Shown: one piece after another, positions 52,474 through 61,181 of the stretch
Layout: each line of letters starts with the position of its first letter
How positions within the stretch are numbered: the stretch's first letter is position 1
DNA from: Candidatus Thermochlorobacteriaceae bacterium
Lineage (GTDB): Bacteria; Bacteroidota; Chlorobiia; Chlorobiales; Thermochlorobacteraceae
DNA: 64,000 nucleotides
Direction: 5' to 3'
NCBI GenBank assembly: GCA_029263855.1
Contig: JAJUFC010000002.1
Span: forward strand, 307,818-371,817
Notes under the pieces: generated by a model
The model's input: only the letters and a program-made list of their open reading frames with translations
Databases searched by the model: none
Told to the model about the DNA's origin: nothing
Position numbers and translations under genes: made by a program

Positions 52474-55386
52474 TTACTTCACCAAAATCATCTTTTTGGT
52501 TTGCGTAAATCCTCCCGATTGCAAACGATAGAAATACGTGCCGCTTGAAAGAGTCGTGGCGTTGAAGCTAACGCGGTGTGCGCCGGCGTTTCTGCGTTCA
52601 TTAAGAAGCGTTGCGACTTCTCTGCCGAGCACGTCGTAGATTTTGAGCGAGACGTTATCCGCTGTTGGAATCGCGAACTCAATCACGGTTGATGGGTTGA
52701 ACGGGTTTGGATAGTTTTGATTGAGTTGATATTCTTTCGGCGTTGATACGGTGCGAATCTCGGCGCTGAGTTGTCCAAGCGAGTCGGTGCGAATGCCAAT
52801 GCCGCGAAGCGCGCTTGTGTTCGTGCTACCGATAGTGATTGCACTTGTGTTTTGTGCCGTGAAGCGAACAAGCGTTCCGACTTGCGTGCCTGTGCCTGTT
52901 AAGCCGAAGATGTAGCCGTTTGGCGCGTAGCCTAAATGCGTAACGGCGGTGCTCAACCCCATTCCGCCAAGCGGCGCGAAGGTGCCATCGTTAGGATTAA
53001 CGGCAAAGATGGTATCGCGTCGTGTGCCCGTTAAAGCAGAAAGAAGCAGGCGGCGATTGGCATTGTCCCAAGTCATACCACTCGGGTTGAACTGCGGCAC
53101 GTTCGCTACAAGAGCAGTATCGGTGCTTTGGTCGTTGAATAAAATGCGATAGATGAGCGAGCGTGTGTTTCCCCCTAATCCTTGTGGAAGGACAGCATAG
53201 AGCGTGTCATTTTCGCCAAAAGCAATGGCGCGCACGCCGCCTAAGGGAATGGTTCGCCACGGCAATGCGTCGCCAAAGCGTGCCGAAATGCGGTGCAGAG
53301 TTGACGGTGTGCCTGTGGTTAAACCGAAAATTTCATTTGTGCGGGGGTTGATGCACATACTGTTCATGATGCCTTGTTCGGTTTGACCAATCCCAACGGT
53401 TTGCGCCGTTGCGTCGTTGATTCTCACCAATTGCGCGTCGCCAACGGGCGAAGAAAGCGAATAGAGCACGCCCGGCTCTGCTCTTCCAATTTCTATACCC
53501 TTACCGCTCAACGCAATTTTATAGACAGGCTGCTGTGCATCATTTGAGGCAATGTAGAGCGTATCGTTCAAAAAGCCATGCTCGTTAGGCGCAAACACCA
53601 CGCGCAAGATAAGCGAATCATAGAGCGGAATGTTCGCGGGCAACGAAGCGGCGTTAATGACTTGATATGCAGGACTTTGGGTCGTGATGGAATTGACCGT
53701 GAGCACATTTTCGCCGTAGCTGTAAATAGTAACAGCGAGTGTATCGCGCTTGCCGACTTCTACTTTTCCAAAGTTAAGTCTGTCTTGGAATGAATAAACT
53801 GACGCACCACTGAATGGTTTCAGGCGAATGCCGTGTAGCCAGTTGCCCCAAGTGTTTGTGGCGGCGGCGTATTCGGTGAACATCCAGATTCCTGCGCCAT
53901 TTGGGTCAAGGGCGATGCCGTTGTAATCGCCCCAGCGATTGCGTGTTCCGCCGAAGGTTACGACATAGTTGCCGCGTCCTGCTTGAATGGTTTGGCTTGG
54001 ACGAAGCGTTGCATCGGTGCTGAGTTTCCAAGTGTAATACGCTCCGATATACTCTGTTTGTCCACTACGGCTGAATGTTATGGCAGTGTTTTTATCCTCG
54101 TCGACCATAATCGCGGGATAAGTGTGCCAGAAGCCATTTGCGCCGAAGGCAACATCTTCAGCCACAGTGTTATCAGATGTTTTAATTTTTACATAGCGTG
54201 CGCTTGAAAATTGATTTCCTGTTCCGCTTGCAACCGCATGAACGGCGTAGAGATGCCCATCACGATAAATGGGTTCGTTGCGCACATTGCTACCGCCACT
54301 TTCGAGAAGCGTCGTGCTTCCGCCGAGTTGGTTGGCATTCGGGGCAAGCGTCCAAGCTGTTACAGGCACGCGCACGCTTGTAATCTGCGGCGTTGTGGTT
54401 GGATTGGTTACTTTGAAAATGGTGAAGTAGGTGTTGCCCGAGAAAAATCGCGGCACGGAGACGAGGTAGTATTCCCCCGGATTGCCCCACACGATAGACG
54501 GACGCACGCCAAACACGTCAGAGCCGCTGTCGCGCAAGTTCCAAAAGTCAATCCAGTCGACTTGTCCTGCGGTGTTGGCATAAAGTTGTGCCTTTTCAAT
54601 GATGCGGAAGGTTGTGTATTGATAAGAGCCGCCGAACGTGAAGTTATTTGCAGTAATGTAAATCGCTTCGCTGTCGAAACCGACACCTTGATAGTCTCCC
54701 CAACCGCCATTAGATGTATTGCCGTTTCGGCTGGACGGCAATGCCCAGTTATACCAAGTGCCAAGTGGATTGTCGTCGTCAGAAACGGAGAGCAAGAAGA
54801 GTCCGCGTTGGGCGGCGTTATCTTGGTCGAGCCAAACCATTATCCAGCGGTTGTCGAAGTGGTCATAAAGAATTTTGCAGTCAAACGCACCAACGCCGGG
54901 CTGAACATTTGAATACCACGTGTTTGCATTGATAGTGCGAAGCGCATTTCCTTTTTTATCCAAAATTCTGATGCGACCATTGTCGACGAAAATGACATGG
55001 TTTGGTCCGACGGCGCAATGCGGGTCGGGTGGAATCCAACTGCCTTGCGGCACGCCATTAACACTGGCTAAAAGGAGTGGTTGCGTGGTTGTGCCTTCGA
55101 GCGTGCCGTTCAAACCCGGGTCTTCAACATAGTTTGAGCCTTCGGGCGCGAGCGGTGCAGGCACATCGGGAGGCGCAACCGTTGGCGGTGGCTGATTCTT
55201 GGCGTTGAATACTCGTCCGTTAATCCCGGGAATAGAACTTGGAGCGTCGGTGTTTCCAAATCCTTCAGTAGAAAAAACTGCGCCACTTGGGACAGAACCA
55301 AATGCAGGGCCTTGCGCCACTTGCGCAAACGTCGCTTCGATGAGGAACATCACGGCGAACATGCATAGTAACAGATGTCGTCTCAT
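52474..55386 (-). CDS. large secreted protein with choice-of-anchor D (ASH-like) and T9SS sorting domain
   Basis: 970 residues from the ATG at 55386, giving the signal peptide MRRHLLLCMFAVMFLIEATF. A region with repeated propeller-like WGDYQGVGFDS and WGDYNGIALDPNGAGIWMF strands follows, then a choice-of-anchor D/ASH-type Ig domain (LNFGKVEVGKRDTLAV, NDTLYIASNDAQQPV). The sorting domain has YPNPFNPSTVIEFAIP and ends QTKKMILVK. It is predicted to be a surface or extracellular protein, with no enzymatic motif seen. Confidence 0.82.
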   Translation of the reverse strand: MRRHLLLCMFAVMFLIEATFAQVAQGPAFGSVPSGAVFSTEGFGNTDAPSSIPGINGRVFNAKNQPPPTVAPPDVPAPLAPEGSNYVEDPGLNGTLEGTTTQPLLLASVNGVPQGSWIPPDPHCAVGPNHVIFVDNGRIRILDKKGNALRTINANTWYSNVQPGVGAFDCKILYDHFDNRWIMVWLDQDNAAQRGLFLLSVSDDDNPLGTWYNWALPSSRNGNTSNGGWGDYQGVGFDSEAIYITANNFTFGGSYQYTTFRIIEKAQLYANTAGQVDWIDFWNLRDSGSDVFGVRPSIVWGNPGEYYLVSVPRFFSGNTYFTIFKVTNPTTTPQITSVRVPVTAWTLAPNANQLGGSTTLLESGGSNVRNEPIYRDGHLYAVHAVASGTGNQFSSARYVKIKTSDNTVAEDVAFGANGFWHTYPAIMVDEDKNTAITFSRSGQTEYIGAYYTWKLSTDATLRPSQTIQAGRGNYVVTFGGTRNRWGDYNGIALDPNGAGIWMFTEYAAATNTWGNWLHGIRLKPFSGASVYSFQDRLNFGKVEVGKRDTLAVTIYSYGENVLTVNSITTQSPAYQVINAASLPANIPLYDSLILRVVFAPNEHGFLNDTLYIASNDAQQPVYKIALSGKGIEIGRAEPGVLYSLSSPVGDAQLVRINDATAQTVGIGQTEQGIMNSMCINPRTNEIFGLTTGTPSTLHRISARFGDALPWRTIPLGGVRAIAFGENDTLYAVLPQGLGGNTRSLIYRILFNDQSTDTALVANVPQFNPSGMTWDNANRRLLLSALTGTRRDTIFAVNPNDGTFAPLGGMGLSTAVTHLGYAPNGYIFGLTGTGTQVGTLVRFTAQNTSAITIGSTNTSALRGIGIRTDSLGQLSAEIRTVSTPKEYQLNQNYPNPFNPSTVIEFAIPTADNVSLKIYDVLGREVATLLNERRNAGAHRVSFNATTLSSGTYFYRLQSGGFTQTKKMILVK

Positions 55387-55498
55387 TAGTAGTATTTCGT
55401 TATGTTTGTTAAGAGCATTGATTGTTGAAGTAGAACGCTTACGATAACAAAATTCGGTTAATTTTGGAAAACCGTTTTCTAACATTTCTTACGCCGCT

Positions 55499-56278
55499 AT
55501 GTCCTCGTCTTCCGACTTCGTTTTTCATGCCGATTGGTTCAAGGCGTGGTTTAATCACCCTGCTTATCTCAAACTCTACGCGCATCGTTCGCTCGAAGAA
55601 GCCGAACAAACGATTGCGAAACTTCTAAACTTCATCTCGATTTCAGAGCCGAATCCGAAAGCCCTTGATATTGCTTGCGGTTCCGGTCGGCACGCCGTTA
55701 CACTCGCCGAACAAGGCTTTCAAGTAACGGCAAACGACCTTTCTTCTATGCTCCTTTCAGAAGCGCGTGCCTTATCCCAAAAGAAAAATCTCGCGCTCAC
55801 CTTCACACAATTTGATATGCGCGACCTTCCGTTTGAACAAGAGTTCGACCTTATCGTGCAACTCTTCACGAGTTTTGGCTATTTTGAAAACGATGATGAA
55901 GATGATGTTGTCTTGAACCACATAGCGCGTGCCTTGAAGCCCAACGGATGGTATGTGTTAGACTTTCTCAACGAGCATGTTGTTCGCAACACCTTGCAAC
56001 CAAAGTCGCATCGCTTGTTTGGCGAGTTGGAAATTCTCGAGGAACGCATGATTTTCGGTGAGCGCGTCGTCAAAAGCATCACGATAACCGAAGACGGCAA
56101 AACCCATCGCTTCATGGAAGCCGTTCGGCTTTATTCTGTCGAGGATTTGACCGCTATGCTCCTGAATGCAGGACTTCACGTTCGTCATCTGCTCGGCGAT
56201 TATGATGGACAAGCATTCGCACGCGAGAGTTCACCGCGCTTAATTCTTATTGCACAAACGCTTATTGCACAAATGTAA
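55499..56278 (+). CDS. class I SAM-dependent methyltransferase
   Basis: 259 residues. Motif I is ALDIACGSGRHAVTLAEQGF, followed by VTANDLSSMLL (acidic residue contacting the ribose) and FDLIVQLFTSFGYF at motif IV. It is of the general UbiE/type-11 class, and the substrate cannot be told. The stop overlaps the start of the next gene by one base (TAATG). It starts 112 bp from the divergent T9SS gene. Confidence 0.88.
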   Translation: MSSSSDFVFHADWFKAWFNHPAYLKLYAHRSLEEAEQTIAKLLNFISISEPNPKALDIACGSGRHAVTLAEQGFQVTANDLSSMLLSEARALSQKKNLALTFTQFDMRDLPFEQEFDLIVQLFTSFGYFENDDEDDVVLNHIARALKPNGWYVLDFLNEHVVRNTLQPKSHRLFGELEILEERMIFGERVVKSITITEDGKTHRFMEAVRLYSVEDLTAMLLNAGLHVRHLLGDYDGQAFARESSPRLILIAQTLIAQM

Positions 56279-57447
56279 TGGCACTTGGCTCAACTTCACC
56301 ACCGCTCTGCCCGATTCATCAAGTTCCGCTTGAAATTGCGTATCGCGGCAAAAAGTCGTTCCCTGAATTTCCACATATCACCGTCGAAGGCTTGCCAATG
56401 CGCTACTGCCCAAAGTGCCTCGCACTCGGCAAAGAAAGCGCGCAAGAACTCGATGCCCACAAAAGCAATCCGTTCATTTCAAAACTGAATGCGCTTTTAG
56501 CAAAGAGCGAATTTTCAGAGCATCTTGGTAAGCCGCACATCACTGTGCGATTTAATCCTGTTAAAGCCACGTTGGAAATGCCTGCATCGCTCAACGCTTC
56601 TCCTGCAAGTGACAACGGCATCTCGGCACGGCTTGAAACCTTCCTTCCGAAAAAGCCTCTCTACTCGCTTGACCGTCTCATTTTGAGCGATGAAACCATG
56701 CAACACATTCTGCACGCACTTGCACTACTTGAACAGCAAAAGTTGATTTACGAAACTTGGAACTTGCAATCGATTGATAGAGACGGAAAGAAAGTCGCGC
56801 TGAATTTTTACGGCGAGCCGGGCACAGGCAAAACGCTTGCCGCCGAAGCCATCGCCAACTACTTAGGACGCGATATTTTGGTGATAAGTTATGCCGAATT
56901 GGAGTCCAAATATGTTGGAGAAACCCCAAAGAACATCAAAGCCGCGTTTCAGAAAGCCCGCCAAAGCGGCGCAGTGCTCTTCTTCGACGAAGCCGATTCC
57001 ATCTTGGGGAAACGCCTCACCATCGTTACACAAGCCACCGACCACAGCGTCAACCTCACCAGAAGCACTACGCTCATGGAACTCGACCGCTTCGACGGCA
57101 TCGTGATTTTTGCCTCGAACTTGGTTCAAAACTACGACAGCGCATTTTTGCGCCGAATGATTGCGCACATCGAGTTTCCGCTTCCCAATGCCGAACAACG
57201 ACTCAAAATTTGGAAAGCCCACTTGCCGCCTCAACTTCCCATTCAGCCTGACATCAATTTTCAAAACCTTGTTGACGCAAGCGAAGGCGCATCAGGCGGC
57301 GACATCAAAAACGCCGTGCTTCTTTCCGCCTCTTACGCGGCAACCAAACCCAAAGGCAGTCAAATCATTTGCGAAGAAGATTTCATCAAAGCCATCACGT
57401 CTATCTTGGACGGCAAACGCAAGGTTACTGAACTTCACAATCAATAA
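56278..57447 (+). CDS. AAA+ ATPase with N-terminal zinc-ribbon-like domain
   Basis: 389 residues. An N-terminal putative zinc module spans CPIHQVPL and CPKC (about residues 11-45). The AAA domain has Walker A (GEPGTGKTLAAEAIANYLG), Walker B (AVLFFDEADSILGKR), and LRRMIAHIEFPLP near the arginine-finger region. It belongs to the classic AAA (Vps4/FtsH-like) group. Translation is coupled to the methyltransferase by the TAATG overlap. Role unknown; protein remodelling is the general inference. Confidence 0.85.
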   Translation: MALGSTSPPLCPIHQVPLEIAYRGKKSFPEFPHITVEGLPMRYCPKCLALGKESAQELDAHKSNPFISKLNALLAKSEFSEHLGKPHITVRFNPVKATLEMPASLNASPASDNGISARLETFLPKKPLYSLDRLILSDETMQHILHALALLEQQKLIYETWNLQSIDRDGKKVALNFYGEPGTGKTLAAEAIANYLGRDILVISYAELESKYVGETPKNIKAAFQKARQSGAVLFFDEADSILGKRLTIVTQATDHSVNLTRSTTLMELDRFDGIVIFASNLVQNYDSAFLRRMIAHIEFPLPNAEQRLKIWKAHLPPQLPIQPDINFQNLVDASEGASGGDIKNAVLLSASYAATKPKGSQIICEEDFIKAITSILDGKRKVTELHNQ

Positions 57448-58584
57448 TTAGCCGCACATTTCTTTCAAGCGCGAAATGCACCGCCAATACTTTTTCGCAT
57501 ATGCCGAGTGGTAAAACGCATCAGGAAACAGCCGTTCAAGTTCAATGCGTGCTGACGCGAACACCTGCACATTGTCGTCATAAAGTTTATCGATGAAATA
57601 AACAAAACGAAGCGCGTCGAATTGGTCGTGAATTTGTCCAATACCTTCAATGAATACGGCAGAGAGATTTTCAGCGAGTTCAAAGTAGTGCATTGGGTGA
57701 TAGCGTCGCAAGAGCGAGAAGAGTTCGGCTTCGTCGAGGCGAAGTTTTTTTCGCGCTTCGGTCGCTTGAAACTGCTCATAGGCTGATTTCACGTCGGGCA
57801 TCGTCCAGAACGACGAGTGGGTTGATTTTTCTTGCGCCAATTTTTGCCGATAGTCTTTGCCGTCAATCTGAACGGTTTTGAACCGCTTGGCGATGTCGCC
57901 GATTTCGCGCTGAAAATTTCGAACATCGAATCGCCCTTCGCCCAATCGGAGCGGCGGCGTGTTCGAGGTGGTTACGATTGCCACGTTTTGTTCCATCACG
58001 CGCGAGAGAAACCCAAGCGACATGGTCGTGTTTCCTGGGTCGTCCAATTCAAATTCATCGATGCAAATCAGACGATACAGAGACATTTCCTTCGCGCATT
58101 TCTCCAATCCCAACAAGCCGATGAAATAGACCAGTTCCGTGAACGAGAGGTAGAGTTTCTTCGGCGATTGAACCGCGTGAAAGACCGACGCGAGCAAGTG
58201 CGTTTTGCCAATGCCGAATACGCCGTCCAAGTATAGCCCCGTTTGCGCGGGCTTCTTGGAGAACGCGCCAAAGAGTTTTTGAAATCCGTTTTGCGATTGG
58301 TTCAAAGAATCGATGAAGGCTTGAAGTTCGATTTTGGCTTGCGCTTGCGACGGGAAATTTTCGTCGGCGATGTAGTTTTGAAGCGTGGCGCGCTCAAAAC
58401 GCGGCGGCGGCACAAGATGCGAGCGCAAGTGCTCAAAGCGAATATCGGTTCGAAGGTCGCTTAGCGAAAAAACAGTATCGTCAGAAGTGGATTGATTCAC
58501 AGAATTGGATTGAAGTTTTTGCAAAGTTACAAAAGCCTTCGATGCGAAATTCGTTCGTTCCACTTCATCATAACCTTGCTTCAT
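57448..58584 (-). CDS. zapE: cell division protein ZapE (AFG1-like ATPase)
   Basis: 378 residues. Walker A is GLYLDGVFGIGKTHLLA and Walker B is RLICIDEFELDDPG, with FLSRVMEQNVAIVTTSN (sensor 1) and PTLGEGRF-like PLRLGEGRFDVRNF. This is the ZapE/AFG1 family; ZapE binds FtsZ and is needed under low oxygen or heat in E. coli, and AFG1 relates to respiratory-complex turnover. The start overlaps the stop of the upstream BciB-like gene by 4 bp. Confidence 0.9.
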   Translation of the reverse strand: MKQGYDEVERTNFASKAFVTLQKLQSNSVNQSTSDDTVFSLSDLRTDIRFEHLRSHLVPPPRFERATLQNYIADENFPSQAQAKIELQAFIDSLNQSQNGFQKLFGAFSKKPAQTGLYLDGVFGIGKTHLLASVFHAVQSPKKLYLSFTELVYFIGLLGLEKCAKEMSLYRLICIDEFELDDPGNTTMSLGFLSRVMEQNVAIVTTSNTPPLRLGEGRFDVRNFQREIGDIAKRFKTVQIDGKDYRQKLAQEKSTHSSFWTMPDVKSAYEQFQATEARKKLRLDEAELFSLLRRYHPMHYFELAENLSAVFIEGIGQIHDQFDALRFVYFIDKLYDDNVQVFASARIELERLFPDAFYHSAYAKKYWRCISRLKEMCG

Positions 58585-59831
58585 GCCTCAAAGCCGTATT
58601 TGGCTAACACCGTATAGACGTGCTTCGGCACAAGCGTTTTGAGTTTTTCAGGATAACGGAGTTTGACGAAATAGTAATTGCGAATCAAGTGAAAATCGAC
58701 GGAATAGCGCGCAAATTCAGTGCCTTTGAATCCAATCTTCGACATCACTTTCGCCATCATTTTTCCGAGCCAAATTGGAATTTTTCGTCCCGTCTTGATT
58801 GGCGCGTTCGTTTGTTCGTTTTTCAGTCGTTCAATCATCATCGCGGCAGACTGCTTGACGGCGCTCGCGCAGTCGCCCTTGCGCGTTTCAGGATAGATTT
58901 CAAGTTCATCGCGCACGAGGTTGAGGAGCGTTTTTCCTTTCTCGGTTCTCACCAAAATCCACTGACGCTTTTCTTCGCCCACGAGCGGCGCGCCGACATA
59001 GCCGACCGTCAAATCCGACAAACCGTTCAGATAATCAAAACAACTCATGCAACTGGGCGCAAAGACCTCGCTTCGCGAGAGTTCTTGCGGCAGACTGAAA
59101 TACGGAACTTTCTCCAACTCGCCGTTTTCGTGCTTCAAATGCACGGTGAAATCTTGCATAAACTCGTAGTGCCTGACGGTTTCGTGCGATTTAGAAATGC
59201 GCGAGAGAATCCACCGCAATTTTTTCGGCTTGATGTTATCGACGCACGGGATTCCAAGCGCGAAGAGTTCAATGTCGGCGAGATACGGAAATCGCTTTTG
59301 AAAATCGCGAAGCACGTGAATGTGGCAACTTGCGCCAATCACAAGTAGCCGCTTAATGCCCTTTTGATACGCAACTTCAAGGCTTTTGAGCGCGGGCGAA
59401 ATAACAGGCTTGTTGCCTTTGGCGGCGAGAATCTCGTCGATCGATTGTGCTAAAACAGGTTCGGGAAGAAAGTAGTCGACTTTGCTTCGGTGCAAGGTTG
59501 CGACGGCTTCGACGAGATTCGCCTCGAAGGCTTTTTGAGCAATGCGCGTGATAATGCCTGACCATTGCGCTCCGTCCAATGCAGGTTTGAGCGCGGCGAC
59601 AAATCGCTCTTGTGTGATGCCAAAGGTGAGTTCGTCAGGATTGTCGGGGTTGCGTTCTCGTCCGTGAAGGTCGCGCTCGGCATCGCCCAGCCAGCCCAGT
59701 TCGAAGACGCAACTTTGGTAACTCTCTTTGGCGGGCCATTCGCGAATGTGGCACAAGCCACACGCGCTACACAAGGTTTCTTTGCGCGCGCCTCTTGTTT
59801 GAGTGGCAAGCGTTGGCAAAGTCAAGTTCAT
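58581..59831 (-). CDS. bciB: 3,8-divinyl chlorophyllide 8-vinyl reductase, BciB-type (FrhB family)
   Basis: 416 residues of the F420-hydrogenase beta-subunit (FrhB/FpoF) family. CSACGLCHIREW provides the first Fe-S Cys cluster, followed by HGRERN, GAQWSGIITRIA, KGNKPVISPAL, GASCHIHVLRDF and LFALGIPCVDN, with SCMSCFDYLNGLSDLTVG at the second cluster. This string of motifs is that of BciB, which reduces the 8-vinyl group of divinyl chlorophyllide in cyanobacteria and green bacteria. Its presence is the best evidence that the host makes chlorophyll. It is co-transcribed with a membrane protein and a DUF169 protein upstream and zapE downstream. Confidence 0.88.
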   Translation of the reverse strand: MNLTLPTLATQTRGARKETLCSACGLCHIREWPAKESYQSCVFELGWLGDAERDLHGRERNPDNPDELTFGITQERFVAALKPALDGAQWSGIITRIAQKAFEANLVEAVATLHRSKVDYFLPEPVLAQSIDEILAAKGNKPVISPALKSLEVAYQKGIKRLLVIGASCHIHVLRDFQKRFPYLADIELFALGIPCVDNIKPKKLRWILSRISKSHETVRHYEFMQDFTVHLKHENGELEKVPYFSLPQELSRSEVFAPSCMSCFDYLNGLSDLTVGYVGAPLVGEEKRQWILVRTEKGKTLLNLVRDELEIYPETRKGDCASAVKQSAAMMIERLKNEQTNAPIKTGRKIPIWLGKMMAKVMSKIGFKGTEFARYSVDFHLIRNYYFVKLRYPEKLKTLVPKHVYTVLAKYGFEA

Positions 59832-59843
59832 GTTTTACTCCTT

Positions 59844-60215
59844 TCACTTCGTTGTATCATCATCGGACACCATTTGAGCAGAGGGTTTGAGCATTTTCAA
59901 GAGGTATTCTGTTCCGATGAATAGAAATCCAATCACAAAGAACACGGTGGCATATGGGCGAAGCGTATCGTCGAAGAAAAACTCGCCGGTCATCCAAACT
60001 GAATTGGCGCAAATCCATGCGCAAACGGCGGCGTTGTTGAACAGTTCGGTGCGGTCGGTGCGAAATCGCCAAGTTAGATACAGCGCAAGTCCGAGCGTTG
60101 GCGTAATCATCACCATACCGCCGACTTTGAAATCGCTCACCCAGCATACATCTTTCAACAGCCAAAGCACGATGTGCAAGTTTTCAAATTTTCGGACCGA
60201 ATCTAAAAGCGACAT
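59844..60215 (-). CDS. four-helix membrane protein linked to bciB
   Basis: 123 residues with about four hydrophobic helices (HIVLWLLKDVCWV, MVMITPTLGLALYLTW, AAVCAWICANSVWMTGEFF, YATVFFVIGFLFIGTEYLL). The Trp/Tyr/Cys-rich helices and conserved-looking acidic EFFFDD suggest a redox or ligand-binding membrane protein, but no family is recognised. 12 bp upstream of bciB and 15 bp downstream of the DUF169 gene. Confidence 0.7.
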   Translation of the reverse strand: MSLLDSVRKFENLHIVLWLLKDVCWVSDFKVGGMVMITPTLGLALYLTWRFRTDRTELFNNAAVCAWICANSVWMTGEFFFDDTLRPYATVFFVIGFLFIGTEYLLKMLKPSAQMVSDDDTTK

Positions 60216-60230
60216 GGAAACCTTGTCGAG

Positions 60231-61022
60231 TTAGGGTTGTGCATGTGGTTTTACGCCTGCATAAACATTTTCTTCAAAGTAAGACGGGCGTATGCGTTTG
60301 CGCATTTCAGCGGGCGTAATTTTGAAACTTTCGGCAACGTCAATCAAGTGGCGAATGTGGTCGCGTGGCACAATGGCGAAGAGTTCCGATGTGCTGATGT
60401 GATTGTGCATTCTGCCGCCGCCATCGCCAATGACAAAGGTGCTGTTATTTTCAAGCAAGGGAATGTTGAAAATAGAGGCGCACGCGCTCATGCCGAGTTC
60501 GCCGATTGGGAATTTGCCGATGCGCGTTGATGCCGCGCCCGCGAGAATCATCGCATATTGCGGCTCGCAAATCACGACAATGGTGTGAATCAAGCGTTCA
60601 TCTTCAACGAGGTGAAGTGGCGCGGCGGCAATGGCTTTGAACGCGCCTTGCGGCAAGTTCGGCGTGTTATGCTTGTTCGATTTTGCCGCGTCAAGCGTGT
60701 AGAACTGTTGAACATCGGTCATATAGATGCCATCGCGAATATACTCGCTCGCATTCTCCAACATTCCCAAATGATACAGCCCGACAAGGCAATCATGGTG
60801 TTCTTTGTTGATGTAGACTTTCTTGCCTAAATCGGCGTGATGAATCAAGGCACAGGGCACATCATTGACCGGCTCGTAGCCTTCGGGGATTTCATCTTTG
60901 CAGTAAGTAACGGCGACAGCGTTGTGCTTGAGTTTGAACTGCTTCATAACGGATTGCAGTTTGGCGATGTCAATCGGCTCGCCGTTGTCGCTCGTGGCGT
61001 GGTAAGAGTTTTGAATGTGCAT
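60231..61022 (-). CDS. DUF169-family protein
   Basis: 263 residues. NAVAVTYCKDEIPEGYEP, CALIHHADLGKKVY, the Cys-containing EHHDCLVGLYHLG, and GADASTRIGK-like AGAASTRIGKFPIGELGMS match the DUF169 (uncharacterised ArCR) family, found in methanogens and in chlorophyll-making bacteria. The function is unknown. It is the first gene of the DUF169 - membrane protein - bciB - zapE minus-strand unit, which suggests a role connected to tetrapyrrole reduction or photosystem assembly; this is inference. Confidence 0.82.
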   Translation of the reverse strand: MHIQNSYHATSDNGEPIDIAKLQSVMKQFKLKHNAVAVTYCKDEIPEGYEPVNDVPCALIHHADLGKKVYINKEHHDCLVGLYHLGMLENASEYIRDGIYMTDVQQFYTLDAAKSNKHNTPNLPQGAFKAIAAAPLHLVEDERLIHTIVVICEPQYAMILAGAASTRIGKFPIGELGMSACASIFNIPLLENNSTFVIGDGGGRMHNHISTSELFAIVPRDHIRHLIDVAESFKITPAEMRKRIRPSYFEENVYAGVKPHAQP

Positions 61023-61181
61023 ACTTATTCTCCTTTCAAAAGTGTGAATGAACCTGTGTTGAACTTACGGCTTTTCTTGGAAGGGAAAAAGCCAACGAGT
61101 TTAATTTCTCTGCTCGTTTCTTGTTCTTGTGAAAACGTTCTTCTCTGCCTGCTCGTTAGCCTCGTAAAGTTTCTCTGACCG

